Assembly: GCA_003527165.1 (NCBI GenBank)
Contig: DPSI01000585.1
Coordinates: forward strand, 1-6,024
Length of the DNA: 6,024 bases
DNA from: Pseudomonas sp.
Lineage (GTDB): Bacteria > Pseudomonadota > Gammaproteobacteria > Pseudomonadales > Pseudomonadaceae
Reading direction: 5' to 3'
Part shown: in pieces, positions 1 to 6,024 of the stretch
How the letters are laid out: each line of letters begins with the position of its first letter
Position numbering within the stretch: the stretch's first letter is position 1
The notes under the pieces: model-generated
Seen by the model: the letters and a program-made list of their open reading frames with translations, nothing else
Told to the model about the DNA's origin: nothing
Databases searched by the model: none
Made by a program: the position numbers and the translations under genes

Positions 1-456
1 CTGGGCAAAGCTGCCGGCGGTATGTTCGGCCAGCACGTGCGCCGTCAACTCCACCTCCAGACCTCGCCGCCCCGCACTGACATGGAGGCTCGGCAGGGCT
101 AGCGCGGAGCTGTCGATAAAAGTACGCAGATGCTTTTTCTGGCCCAGCGGACTGATCCCACCGACCAGATAGCCCGTTGCCCGTTGCGCAGCCATGGGAT
201 CGGCCATATCGACCTTCTTCACCTTGGCCGCCTGCGCCAGCGCTTTCAGATCAAGCGTACCGGCGACCGGCACCACCGCGACCAGCAGTTCATTCTTCTC
301 GCTGCAGGCCAACAGCGTCTTGAACACGCACGCCGGCTCCAGACCGAGCTTTTCGGCCGCTTCGAGTCCATAAGACGCGGACTTCGGATCGTGTTCGTAG
401 CTGTGAACATGGAATTCGGCCTTGGTCTTTTTCAGCAGATCGATGGCGGGAGTCAT
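1..456 (-). CDS. ybaK: Cys-tRNA(Pro)/Cys-tRNA(Cys) deacylase YbaK/EbsC (C-terminus cut by window edge)
   Basis: I translated the minus strand from the ATG at 456-454. The frame stays open for 152 codons to the left edge, and the E. coli protein is about 159 residues, so only a few C-terminal residues and the stop are missing. The product is a trans-editing enzyme that hydrolyses Cys-tRNA(Pro) misacylated by prolyl-tRNA synthetase, acting in the cytoplasm. Visible family signatures are MTPAIDLLKK at the start, HSYEHDP at residues 18-24, VFKTLL with Lys46 (the lysine conserved in YbaK and important for its activity), PVAGTLDLK, and the near-invariant MADPMAAQRATGYLVGGISP followed by LGQKK, then VSAGRRGLEVEL. 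The similarity to E. coli YbaK is nearly collinear. I see no strong Shine-Dalgarno before the ATG, but the start matches the family N-terminus. It lies downstream of metE on the same strand with a 186-base gap, so co-transcription is possible but not evident. Confidence 0.95.
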   Translation of the reverse strand, partial: MTPAIDLLKKTKAEFHVHSYEHDPKSASYGLEAAEKLGLEPACVFKTLLACSEKNELLVAVVPVAGTLDLKALAQAAKVKKVDMADPMAAQRATGYLVGGISPLGQKKHLRTFIDSSALALPSLHVSAGRRGLEVELTAHVLAEHTAGSFAQ

Positions 457-599
457 GATGGCGAGCGAGTCGGATGGAAGTCGATACCTTAGCCAAAATC
501 ACAACAACCCGCACGTGGCGCGGACACGAAAGCCTCGGCCATTCCCGTAGAAGCCAGGGGGACACCGAGTCAGCTGGCGATCCGGCACACCGAAGCACA

Positions 600-619
600 T
601 TCGCGAGCAAGCTCGCGAA
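600..619. repeat. REP-like perfect palindrome downstream of metE
   Basis: TTCGCGAGC (600-608), two bases AA, then GCTCGCGAA (611-619) form a perfect 9-base-pair inverted repeat. The core GCGAGCAAGCTCGC resembles the repetitive extragenic palindromes scattered between genes in many Pseudomonas genomes, as recalled rather than searched. It lies 24 bases past the metE stop codon and has no T-tract on either strand, so it is not a standard intrinsic terminator. A hairpin here could still stabilise the metE 3' end or assist termination. Only one copy is visible in the window. Confidence 0.7.
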
Positions 620-642
620 ACAAGCTGGAAGACGCAACAGCC

Positions 643-2943
643 TCAGGCCACCCGGTCCTGATGCGCGGCGCGTAAATGCCGTGCGGCAGCCACCATACTC
701 ACCAGGGCCGCTTCGGTTTCCGGCCAACCGCGTGTCTTCAGACCGCAATCAGGATTGACCCAGAGCCGCTCGACCGGAATCCGCTCGCTGGCCTTCTCAA
801 GCAACTGCACCATCTCTTGTGCGTCCGGCACCCGCGGCGAATGAATGTCATAGACGCCTGGCCCAATGTCGTTGGGATAGTCGAAAGCGCGGAAGGCTTC
901 GAGCAGTTCCATCTGCGAACGTGAGGTCTCGATGGTGATGACGTCGGCATCCATCGCGGCGATCGATTCGATCACGTCGTTGAATTCGCTGTAGCACATA
1001 TGCGTATGGATCTGCGTTTCGTCCCGTACGCCGCTGGCGCACAGGCGGAAGGCCTCCACCGCCCAGTCCAGATAGCCCTGCCATTGCGCACGGCGCAACG
1101 GCAGACCCTCGCGGAACGCAGCCTCGTCGATCTGCACGATCCTGACGCCCGCTGCCTCCAGATCGCGGACCTCATCGCGAATCGCCAGCGCGAGCTGCCG
1201 CGCCTGCTGCTCGCGGCTGATATCGTCGCGGGGGAATGACCACATCAGCATGGTCACCGGGCCAGTCAACATGCCTTTGATGATTTTGCTGGTCTGCTGC
1301 TGCGCGTAGCGAATCCACTCCACCGTCATTGGCCCCGGGCGGCTCAGATCGCCGTAGATGACCGCGGGTTTGACACAACGCGAGCCATAACTCTGCACCC
1401 AGCCGAAACGGGTGAAAGCGTAGCCGTCGAGCTGCTCGGCAAAATACTCGACCATGTCGTTGCGCTCGGCCTCGCCATGCACCAGCACATCCAGGCCCAA
1501 CCGTTCCTGCACCGCCACTGCATGACGGATCTCCGCCTGCATCGCCTCGGTGTACTCAGCCAGCGCCAGTTTGCCCTGTCTGAACGCTTGGCGCGCCAGG
1601 CGAATGGCCGGCGTTTGCGGAAACGAGCCAATGGTGGTGGTTGGAAATGCCGGCAGATTCAGCCGTGCACGCTGCTTTTCGATCCGCTCGGCAAAGGGCG
1701 ACGAGCGCTGACTATCCTGTGTCTCGATCGCGGCCAGGCGCGCCTGCACGTCCGGCTTGTGAATACGCGGCGATTGCGCGCGACTGGCCTGGACCGCACG
1801 GCTGTGTTGCAGCGTGGCTTGTACCTGAGCATCTTCAGGGGCGTTCACCGCACGTGCCAGAACCGCCACTTCGGCGCATTTCTGCACGGCGAACGCGAGC
1901 CAGCTCTTGAGCTCGGCGTCCAACTGATCTTCACGCCGCAGATCCACCGGGGCATGCAGCAACGAACAGGAAGGTGCAACCCACAGTCGCTCGCCGAGTC
2001 GCTCGGCAGCATGGCGCAGCACATCCAGTGCCTTGTCCAGGTCGCAGCGCCAGACGTTGCGACCGTTGACCAGACCGAGCGAGAGAACCTTGTAAGTCGG
2101 CAGGCGATCAAGAATCACCGGATACTGATCCGGCGCGCGCACCAGGTCGATGTGCAGACCATCCACCGGCAGCGCAGCAGCCAGCCCCAGATTGTCTTCA
2201 AGGCCCCCAAAATAAGTCGCGATCAGCTTTTTCAACGGCGCACGCTGCAACAGGTTATAAGCCCGTTCGAAGGCGTTCTTCCAGTCCTGTGGCAGGTCCA
2301 GCACCAGAATCGGCTCATCGATTTGCACCCACTCGACACCCTGCGCGGCCAAACGCTCAAGCACCTCGCCGTAGACCGGCAGCAGCCGTTCGAGCAGCTC
2401 CAGCTTGTCGAAGGCTTCGCCCTTGGCCTTGCCTTGCCAGAGGTAGGTCAGCGGACCGATCTAGACCGGCTTGATTGCGTGGCCCAGCGCCTGCGCTTCT
2501 TCGACTTCCTCGAACAACTGCATCCAGGACAGTCCGAACTGCTGGTCCGCCGTGAATTCAGGCACCAGGTAGTGGTAGTTGGTATCGAACCACTTGGTCA
2601 TTTCCTGCGCCTGAGTGCCGCCGCAGCAGCTATGGGTGACGCCACGCGCCATGGCGAACAAGGTGTCCAACGTCGGTACGCCATCGGCTGGACGAAACCG
2701 CTCAGGGACCACACCGACCATCAACGAATGCGTCAGCACCTGGTCGTACCAGGCGAAGTCGCCGACCGGCAACAGTTCGATTCCCGCCTCCGCCTGCAAT
2801 TGCCAGTGGACTGCACGCAGCTCGCGGCCTACGCGGCGCAGCTCACCCTCGCTCAGGTCGCCCTTCCAGAACGCCTCGAGCGCCTTCTTCAGCTCGCGGT
2901 CGGCGCCGATGCGCGGAAAACCCAGGGAATGAACGACAGCCAT
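643..2943 (-). pseudogene. metE: Cobalamin-independent methionine synthase MetE, interrupted by an in-frame amber codon
   Basis: MetE (5-methyltetrahydropteroyltriglutamate-homocysteine methyltransferase) transfers a methyl group directly from methyl-tetrahydrofolate to homocysteine in the cytoplasm, the B12-independent last step of methionine synthesis. Reading runs from ATG 2943-2941 ([20 protein letters not shown]) to TGA at 645-643, 766 codons before the stop, against 753 residues in E. coli. Codon 161 (2463-2461) is TAG; before it the frame ends AIKPV and after it continues [15 protein letters not shown] without a shift. Both barrels are otherwise complete. The C-terminal zinc ligands are all present: His648 and Cys650 in HTHMC, Glu672 in TIETSRS, and Cys733 in [11 protein letters not shown], each offset by exactly seven from E. 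coli His641, Cys643, Glu665 and Cys726. A GGAGAG ribosome site lies 5 bases before the ATG. As written, the product is a 160-residue fragment of the N-terminal barrel. Internal restart, for instance at the GTG at 2364, would lack about 190 N-terminal residues and is unlikely to work. A sequencing error or suppression is the alternative. Confidence 0.92.
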
Positions 2944-2980
2944 AACATCTCTCCAATTCGTCTCGCTTTCGATGAGCTGA

Positions 2981-3009
2981 ATTGTGGGCGCAGAGCTCTA
3001 ATGAGACAA
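2981..3009 (-). promoter_or_regulatory. Candidate sigma-70 promoter of metE
   Basis: On the minus strand TTGTCT (3009-3004) and CACAAT (2986-2981) are separated by 17 bases. Each matches the -35 and -10 consensus at four of six positions. The -35 overlaps the TGAG-N5-CTCA palindrome. A weak promoter overlapped by an activator site would suit a MetR-activated gene, but the assignment rests on pattern alone. Confidence 0.35.
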
Positions 3010-3014
3010 ACTCA
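3002..3014. promoter_or_regulatory. Candidate MetR operator upstream of metE
   Basis: TGAG-ACAAA-CTCA is a perfect inverted repeat with four-base arms and a five-base spacer, ending 59 bases upstream of the metE ATG. LysR-family regulators bind T-N11-A dyads, and enterobacterial MetR recognises TGAA-N5-TTCA. This site has the same spacing with G/C in place of A/T at the inner arm position. The same arms and spacing recur upstream of metR at 3827-3839. A weaker half-matching site, GTAA-N5-TTCA, lies at 3033-3045 and could be the second site typical of LysR-type promoters. Confidence 0.6.
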
Positions 3015-3091
3015 CGCCATTCTTTTTTAACCGTAAAAACTTTCATGTTGGACATTTTTCCGGCTTTCCTTCTCTAACCACCAGATGCAGC

Positions 3092-3097
3092 GAGAAG
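3092..3097 (+). promoter_or_regulatory. Ribosome binding site deciding the exoD-like start
   Basis: GAGAAG lies 8 bases before the ATG at 3106. The upstream in-frame ATG at 3085 is preceded by CTAACCACCAG, which has no purine-rich Shine-Dalgarno match. This favours 3106 over 3085. The adjacent ATG at 3109 is also possible. Confidence 0.5.
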
Positions 3098-3105
3098 ACG
3101 CCGTA

Positions 3106-3696
3106 ATGATGGGCAAACAAGAACCGCAAAACCTCGAGACGCTGCTGAAGCTCCTCGGCCAGGCCGGTGAACCTGAAAAGCCGATCACCATTGAATGCAT
3201 GCTCGAAGCGACTGGCCACCGTAGCTTCGGTGCCCTGCTGCTGGTTCCGGGGTTACTGGTGTTCTCGCCGCTGTCAGGCATTCCGGGGCTGCCCAGCCTC
3301 TTCGCGGTGATGGTGGGGCTGATCGCGCTTCAGTTGCTGATCGGGCGCAAGCACTTCTGGCTGCCTCGGTGGCTGCTTCGACGTTGCGCATCGCGCAGCA
3401 AATACGATCGCGCCATCGCCTTTCTTCAGCGCCCAGCGCGCCTGGTCGACCGCCTTCTGCGTCATCGCCTGACCGTCCTCACCGAAGGCCTCGCGATACG
3501 CTTCAATGCACTGGTGTGCCTGTTGATCGCCGCCACCATGCCCCCGCTCGAGCTGATCCCATTTGGCAACTCCACCGCGGGCGCAGCGCTGAGCTTCCTA
3601 GGGCTGGGCATGATGGCGCGCGACGGCGTGCTGGTGATCGTCGCCCTGCTGTTTCTTGGCATGCTGGCCTACCTGGTCAGCCGCATCTGGATGTAA
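3106..3696 (+). CDS. ExoD-family integral membrane protein
   Basis: The protein belongs to the exopolysaccharide synthesis ExoD family (Pfam 06055), named after a Rhizobium protein needed for exopolysaccharide production and alkaline tolerance. Its biochemical role is not established, so the family name is not evidence that it makes polysaccharide. From the chosen start it has 196 residues, about the usual length. A short soluble N-terminus (residues 1-40) includes an LETLLKLLGQAGE helix. Then come hydrophobic stretches at about 42-53 and 64-80, with the family-like turn SPLSGIPGLPS between them and GRKHFWLPRWL after them. A basic amphipathic segment follows (about 90-125), then hydrophobic stretches at about 132-145, 155-168 and 174-192. 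It should sit in the inner membrane. An in-frame ATG at 3085 would add seven residues but lacks a ribosome site. It is divergent from metE and shares its intergenic region, and metR follows 218 bases downstream on the same strand. Confidence 0.87.
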   Translation: MMGKQEPQNLETLLKLLGQAGEPEKPITIECMLEATGHRSFGALLLVPGLLVFSPLSGIPGLPSLFAVMVGLIALQLLIGRKHFWLPRWLLRRCASRSKYDRAIAFLQRPARLVDRLLRHRLTVLTEGLAIRFNALVCLLIAATMPPLELIPFGNSTAGAALSFLGLGMMARDGVLVIVALLFLGMLAYLVSRIWM

Positions 3697-3703
3697 ATCG
3701 TCC

Positions 3704-3717
3704 GCATCGCCCGATGC
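3704..3717. repeat. Short inverted repeat after the exoD-like gene
   Basis: GCATCG-CC-CGATGC is a perfect six-base inverted repeat 7 bases after the TAA of the exoD-like gene. It could fold as a five-base-pair stem with a four-base loop. No T-run follows, so it is a weak terminator candidate at best and may be chance. Confidence 0.3.
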
Positions 3718-3826
3718 ACCCTCGATAGAACGAAGACGAAACAGGCCCGTATCGACTGGGTTCACTCTGCCGATTCCGCGCGGCTCGACAATAGCCATCG
3801 CAGTGGAACACACTTCGCCATCACAA

Positions 3827-3839
3827 TGAGCGGTGCTCA
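3827..3839. promoter_or_regulatory. Candidate MetR operator upstream of metR (autoregulation)
   Basis: TGAG-CGGTG-CTCA has the same arms and five-base spacing as the palindrome upstream of metE, with a different spacer sequence. It ends 75 bases before the metR ATG. LysR-type regulators commonly control their own genes through such a dyad, so negative autoregulation of metR is the natural inference. I could not identify a convincing -35/-10 pair for metR around it. Confidence 0.55.
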
Positions 3840-3914
3840 AGTCACCGGCTCTTCCCAGATCGAGCATTTCCTCGGATCCAGGCCCCGATACCGAAACAGC
3901 AGGAAGCCCGCAGC

Positions 3915-4841
3915 ATGCTGGAAATCCGTCACCTGAAAACGCTTCATGCACTGCGCGAAACAGATAGCCTCGTCGAAGCGGCCGAACGCCTACACCTGAC
4001 CCAGTCGGCGCTGTCGCATCAGTTCAAAGAACTGGAAGAGCGCCTGGGCCTTCAGCTCTTCGTGCGCAAAACTCGTCCGGTGCGCTTCACCAGCGCCGGT
4101 TTGCGCCTGCTACAACTGGCGGACAGCCTGCTGCCGCAGCTACGTGGTGCCGAACGAGACCTGGCCAGGCTGGCCGGAGGCACTGCCGGACGCCTACACA
4201 TGGCTATCGAGTGCCACAGTTGTTTTCAGTGGCTGATGCCGACCATCGACCAGTTTCGCGACGCCTGGCCAGAAGTCGAACTCGATCTCGCTTCGGGTTT
4301 CTCGTTCGCCCCGCTGCCGGCGTTGGCCCGCGGTGACCTGGATCTGGTGGTGACGTCCGATCCGATCGAAATGCCCGGTATCACCTATGTTCCGCTGTTC
4401 ACTTACGAAGCGCTGCTCGCGGTTGCCAACCAGCACCCATTGGCAACCCGACCTTATGTACGCGCCGAAGACCTGACCGGCGAAACCCTGATCACTTATC
4501 CGGTGGAACGTGACCGATTGGACATATTCACACGGTTCCTCGAGCCGGAGGATGTCGAGCCGGCGCAGGTCCGCACTTCGGAACTCACGGTGATGATGAT
4601 GCAATTGGTAGCCTCGGGCCGCGGCGTCTGTTGTGTGCCGAACTGGGCCCTGCACGAATACAGCACGCGCGGCTATGTCACGGCCAAGCGCCTGGGTGAA
4701 AAAGGCCTGTTCGCGACCCTGTTCGCCGGCATTCGCGCCGACATGCTGGATTCACCGTTCATGCGTGATTTCCTGCTGACTGCAAAGGACACCTCCTTTG
4801 CCACGCTCGAAGGCGTCAGCGCAGCACCGAAGGCGAGATAG
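3915..4841 (+). CDS. metR: LysR-family transcriptional regulator MetR of methionine biosynthesis
   Basis: The 308-residue protein reads through as MetR (E. coli 317 residues). The N-terminal winged helix-turn-helix occupies about residues 1-60: it opens LEIRHLKTLHALRETDSLVE, then TQSALSHQFKELEERLG containing the recognition helix, then LFVRKTRPVRFTSAG. A linker helix follows to about residue 90. The C-terminal periplasmic-binding-like effector domain carries AIECHSCFQWLMP (97-109), nearly identical to the E. coli MetR segment, then DLDLVVTSDP and LITYPVERDRLDIFTRFL. These distinguish it from generic LysR proteins. MetR uses homocysteine as co-effector and activates metE and other methionine genes. 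AGGAAG at 3901-3906 sits 8 bases before the ATG. In enterobacteria metR is directly divergent from metE, whereas here the exoD-like gene lies between. Its stop directly abuts the stop of the next, opposite-strand gene. Confidence 0.94.
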   Translation: MLEIRHLKTLHALRETDSLVEAAERLHLTQSALSHQFKELEERLGLQLFVRKTRPVRFTSAGLRLLQLADSLLPQLRGAERDLARLAGGTAGRLHMAIECHSCFQWLMPTIDQFRDAWPEVELDLASGFSFAPLPALARGDLDLVVTSDPIEMPGITYVPLFTYEALLAVANQHPLATRPYVRAEDLTGETLITYPVERDRLDIFTRFLEPEDVEPAQVRTSELTVMMMQLVASGRGVCCVPNWALHEYSTRGYVTAKRLGEKGLFATLFAGIRADMLDSPFMRDFLLTAKDTSFATLEGVSAAPKAR

Positions 4842-5969
4842 TCATTCCTGCCGATAGGGCAGCGCATCACGCGCCGCCTCGGCATAGCGCAGCACACCCA
4901 GGCGTTCTTGCTCCAGGAACTCGCGCACCGCGGCACGCAGCCCCGGATGCACGAGGTAGTGCCAGGACCGGGTGATCACCGGTTCGAAGCCACGGATGAG
5001 CTTGTGTTCGCCCTGCGCGCCGGCATCGAATCGGGACAGGCCGGCGGCGATGGCCTGGTCGACACCCTGGTAGAAACAGGTCTCGAAGTGCAACCGATCG
5101 AACTCGGCGAGGCAGCCCCAATAACGCCCATAGAGCCCGCTCGCGTCGACCAGGCTGAAGGCCATGGCCACCGGCCTGCCATGCTGCCGGGCCAGCACGA
5201 CACGGATCGCCTCTGGCATCCGCTCGGCCAGCAGGCTGAAGAAACTACGTGTCAGGTAGGGCGCCTGACCGCGCACGTGGTAGGTGTTGGCATAGCAGGC
5301 GTAGACGAAGTCCCACTCGACCTCGCTGACCTGATGGCCTTCGCGCCAGTCGAATTCGATCCCCTGCCCCGCCACTTGCTCACGCTCCTTGCGCAATTGC
5401 TTGCGCTTGCGCGAGGTGAGGCCATCGAGGAAATCCTGAAAGTCGCGATAATCGCGGTTGTGCCAGTGAAACTGGCAGCCGATGCGCTCCAGCCAGCCGT
5501 CACGCCCTTGGAAGATCGCATCGGCATCCGCCTCGGTGAAATTCACATGCAGGCTGGATTGCCCGTGCTCAGCGAGCCCGGCAGTGATTTGATCGAGCAG
5601 CTGGCCTGCCGCCTCGCGATCACCCAGCAGGCGAGAACCGGTCACCGGCGAGAACGGCACGGCGCAGAGCAGCTTGGGGTAATACTCGATCCCGGCCCGG
5701 TGACAAGCGTCGGCCCAGGCCCAATCGAACACGTATTCGCCACTGGAATGGGTCTTGCGATACAGCGGCAGCGCGGCGATGGCCTCACCCTGCGCATCGC
5801 TGAGCAGTTGATGCTGCGAACGCCAGCCGCTGCGACCGCCGACACTGCCGCTGTCTTCGAGCGAGGACAGAAATGCATGGCGAACAAAGGGCTGCGGATG
5901 GTCACCGAGCAAGGCATCCCAACGGGCGGGGGCGACGTCGGCGAGGCGGGAAATAGTCTGGATAGGCAT
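4842..5969 (-). CDS. DUF482 / FemAB-like GNAT-fold acyltransferase family protein
   Basis: This 375-residue protein matches the DUF482 family (Pfam 04339, COG3146), annotated as peptidoglycan-biosynthesis-like or GNAT N-acetyltransferase by fold similarity to FemAB aminoacyltransferases. The true substrate is unknown. Supporting features are an N-terminal ISRLADVAPARWDALLG, an aromatic EYVFDWAWADACHRAGIEYY (78-97), PKLLCAVPFSPVTGSRLL, a basic stretch TSRKRKQLRKEREQ (185-198), PVAMAFSLVD, GRYWGC near 281-286, LHFETCFYQGVDQAI, and the C-terminal signature FDAGAQGEHKLIRGFEPV (314-331) typical of the family. No signal peptide or membrane segment is visible, so a cytoplasmic location is likely. 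The ATG at 5969 fits the family N-terminus but has no clear Shine-Dalgarno; a short inverted repeat occupies that position. A terminator hairpin lies 29 bases upstream of the ATG, so the promoter must be in or very near that short gap, or transcription reads through from the gene to the right. Confidence 0.88.
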   Translation of the reverse strand: MPIQTISRLADVAPARWDALLGDHPQPFVRHAFLSSLEDSGSVGGRSGWRSQHQLLSDAQGEAIAALPLYRKTHSSGEYVFDWAWADACHRAGIEYYPKLLCAVPFSPVTGSRLLGDREAAGQLLDQITAGLAEHGQSSLHVNFTEADADAIFQGRDGWLERIGCQFHWHNRDYRDFQDFLDGLTSRKRKQLRKEREQVAGQGIEFDWREGHQVSEVEWDFVYACYANTYHVRGQAPYLTRSFFSLLAERMPEAIRVVLARQHGRPVAMAFSLVDASGLYGRYWGCLAEFDRLHFETCFYQGVDQAIAAGLSRFDAGAQGEHKLIRGFEPVITRSWHYLVHPGLRAAVREFLEQERLGVLRYAEAARDALPYRQE

Positions 5970-5972
5970 GTG

Positions 5973-5985
5973 CGCCAGTCTGGCG
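5973..5985. repeat. Inverted repeat directly before the DUF482 start codon
   Basis: CGCCAG-T-CTGGCG is a perfect six-base inverted repeat around one central base, ending 3 bases from the ATG at 5969-5967. On the minus-strand mRNA it could form a small GC-rich hairpin exactly where a ribosome binding site would be expected. It may be an operator, a translation-modulating hairpin or chance. Confidence 0.35.
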
Positions 5986-5998
5986 GGTAACCCGGACG

Positions 5999-6024
5999 AA
6001 AAAAAGCCCCATGCGCATGGGGCT
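5999..6024 (-). terminator. Intrinsic terminator of a minus-strand gene to the right of the window
   Basis: Read on the minus strand, AGCCCCATGC/GCATGGGGCT is a perfect 20-base palindrome (6024-6005), giving a GC-rich stem of at least eight base pairs. It runs straight into seven T residues (6005-5999). This is the classic rho-independent terminator layout for transcription coming from the right edge. The A/T symmetry could continue past the window and make it bidirectional. Confidence 0.85.

Noticed and set aside
643..2364. C-terminal MetE half as a separate functional gene starting at GTG 2364
   Set aside because: The start is internal to a conserved helix ([11 protein letters not shown]), no ribosome site is evident, and it would lack about 190 residues of the N-terminal barrel. 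It is best treated as the 3' part of the interrupted metE.
1477..3030. Open frame of 517 codons on the plus strand opposite metE
   Set aside because: It is antisense to the clearly recognisable MetE reading frame, its translation is rich in Arg, Gln and Leu with no family signature, and long antisense frames are expected in high-GC codon-biased DNA.
2944..3105. Cobalamin or SAM riboswitch in the metE leader
   Set aside because: The leader is short, I find no B12-box-like GCCACTG and no SAM-riboswitch fold, while a MetR-like operator gives a sufficient regulatory explanation.
3598..3951. Open frame of 117 codons on the minus strand spanning the exoD-metR gap
   Set aside because: It overlaps the ends of two genes on the other strand, has a Cys/Gly/Asp-rich translation with no recognisable family, and covers the region where the metR promoter must be.
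4908..5990. Open frame of 360 codons on the plus strand opposite the DUF482 gene
   Set aside because: It is the complement of a well-supported gene with family motifs. The translation shows no domain pattern and starts inside the other gene.
1..6024. CRISPR array, transposase, phage or defence-system genes, tRNA or rRNA
   Set aside because: No repeated units, integrase or transposase motifs, tRNA-like cloverleaf or rRNA segments were seen. The window is filled by five housekeeping-type genes with uniform base composition.

Overview
This looks like ordinary chromosome from a gamma-proteobacterium of the Pseudomonas group (Pseudomonas or Stutzerimonas type). The reasons are the high GC content with GC-rich third codon positions, protein sequences that read as pseudomonad versions of YbaK, MetE, ExoD, MetR and a DUF482 protein, and a palindrome resembling Pseudomonas REP elements. 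The genus is inferred from recalled family similarity, not from a search.

Layout, left to right: a ybaK/ebsC gene on the minus strand, cut by the left edge (1-456); a 186-base gap with a perfect REP-like palindrome (600-619); metE on the minus strand (643-2943), interrupted by an in-frame TAG at codon 161; a divergent promoter region of about 160 bases; an exoD-family membrane protein on the plus strand (3106-3696); a 218-base gap; metR on the plus strand (3915-4841); a DUF482/FemAB-like acyltransferase gene on the minus strand (4842-5969) that abuts metR tail to tail with no base between the stops; and a perfect terminator hairpin at the right edge (5999-6024). It belongs to a minus-strand gene beyond the window.

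The functional core is the methionine module. MetE performs the cobalamin-independent last step of methionine synthesis, and MetR is its LysR-type regulator. The classic divergent metE-metR pair is here split by the exoD-like gene. The same palindrome, TGAG-N5-CTCA, occurs once upstream of metE (3002-3014) and once upstream of metR (3827-3839). It resembles the enterobacterial MetR consensus TGAA-N5-TTCA and is the best candidate for the local MetR operator. The oddest feature is the amber codon in an otherwise complete metE that keeps all four zinc ligands. Either this strain has recently lost MetE, presumably relying on MetH and B12, or the base call is wrong. I see no sign of a mobile element, CRISPR array, phage or undescribed defence system.
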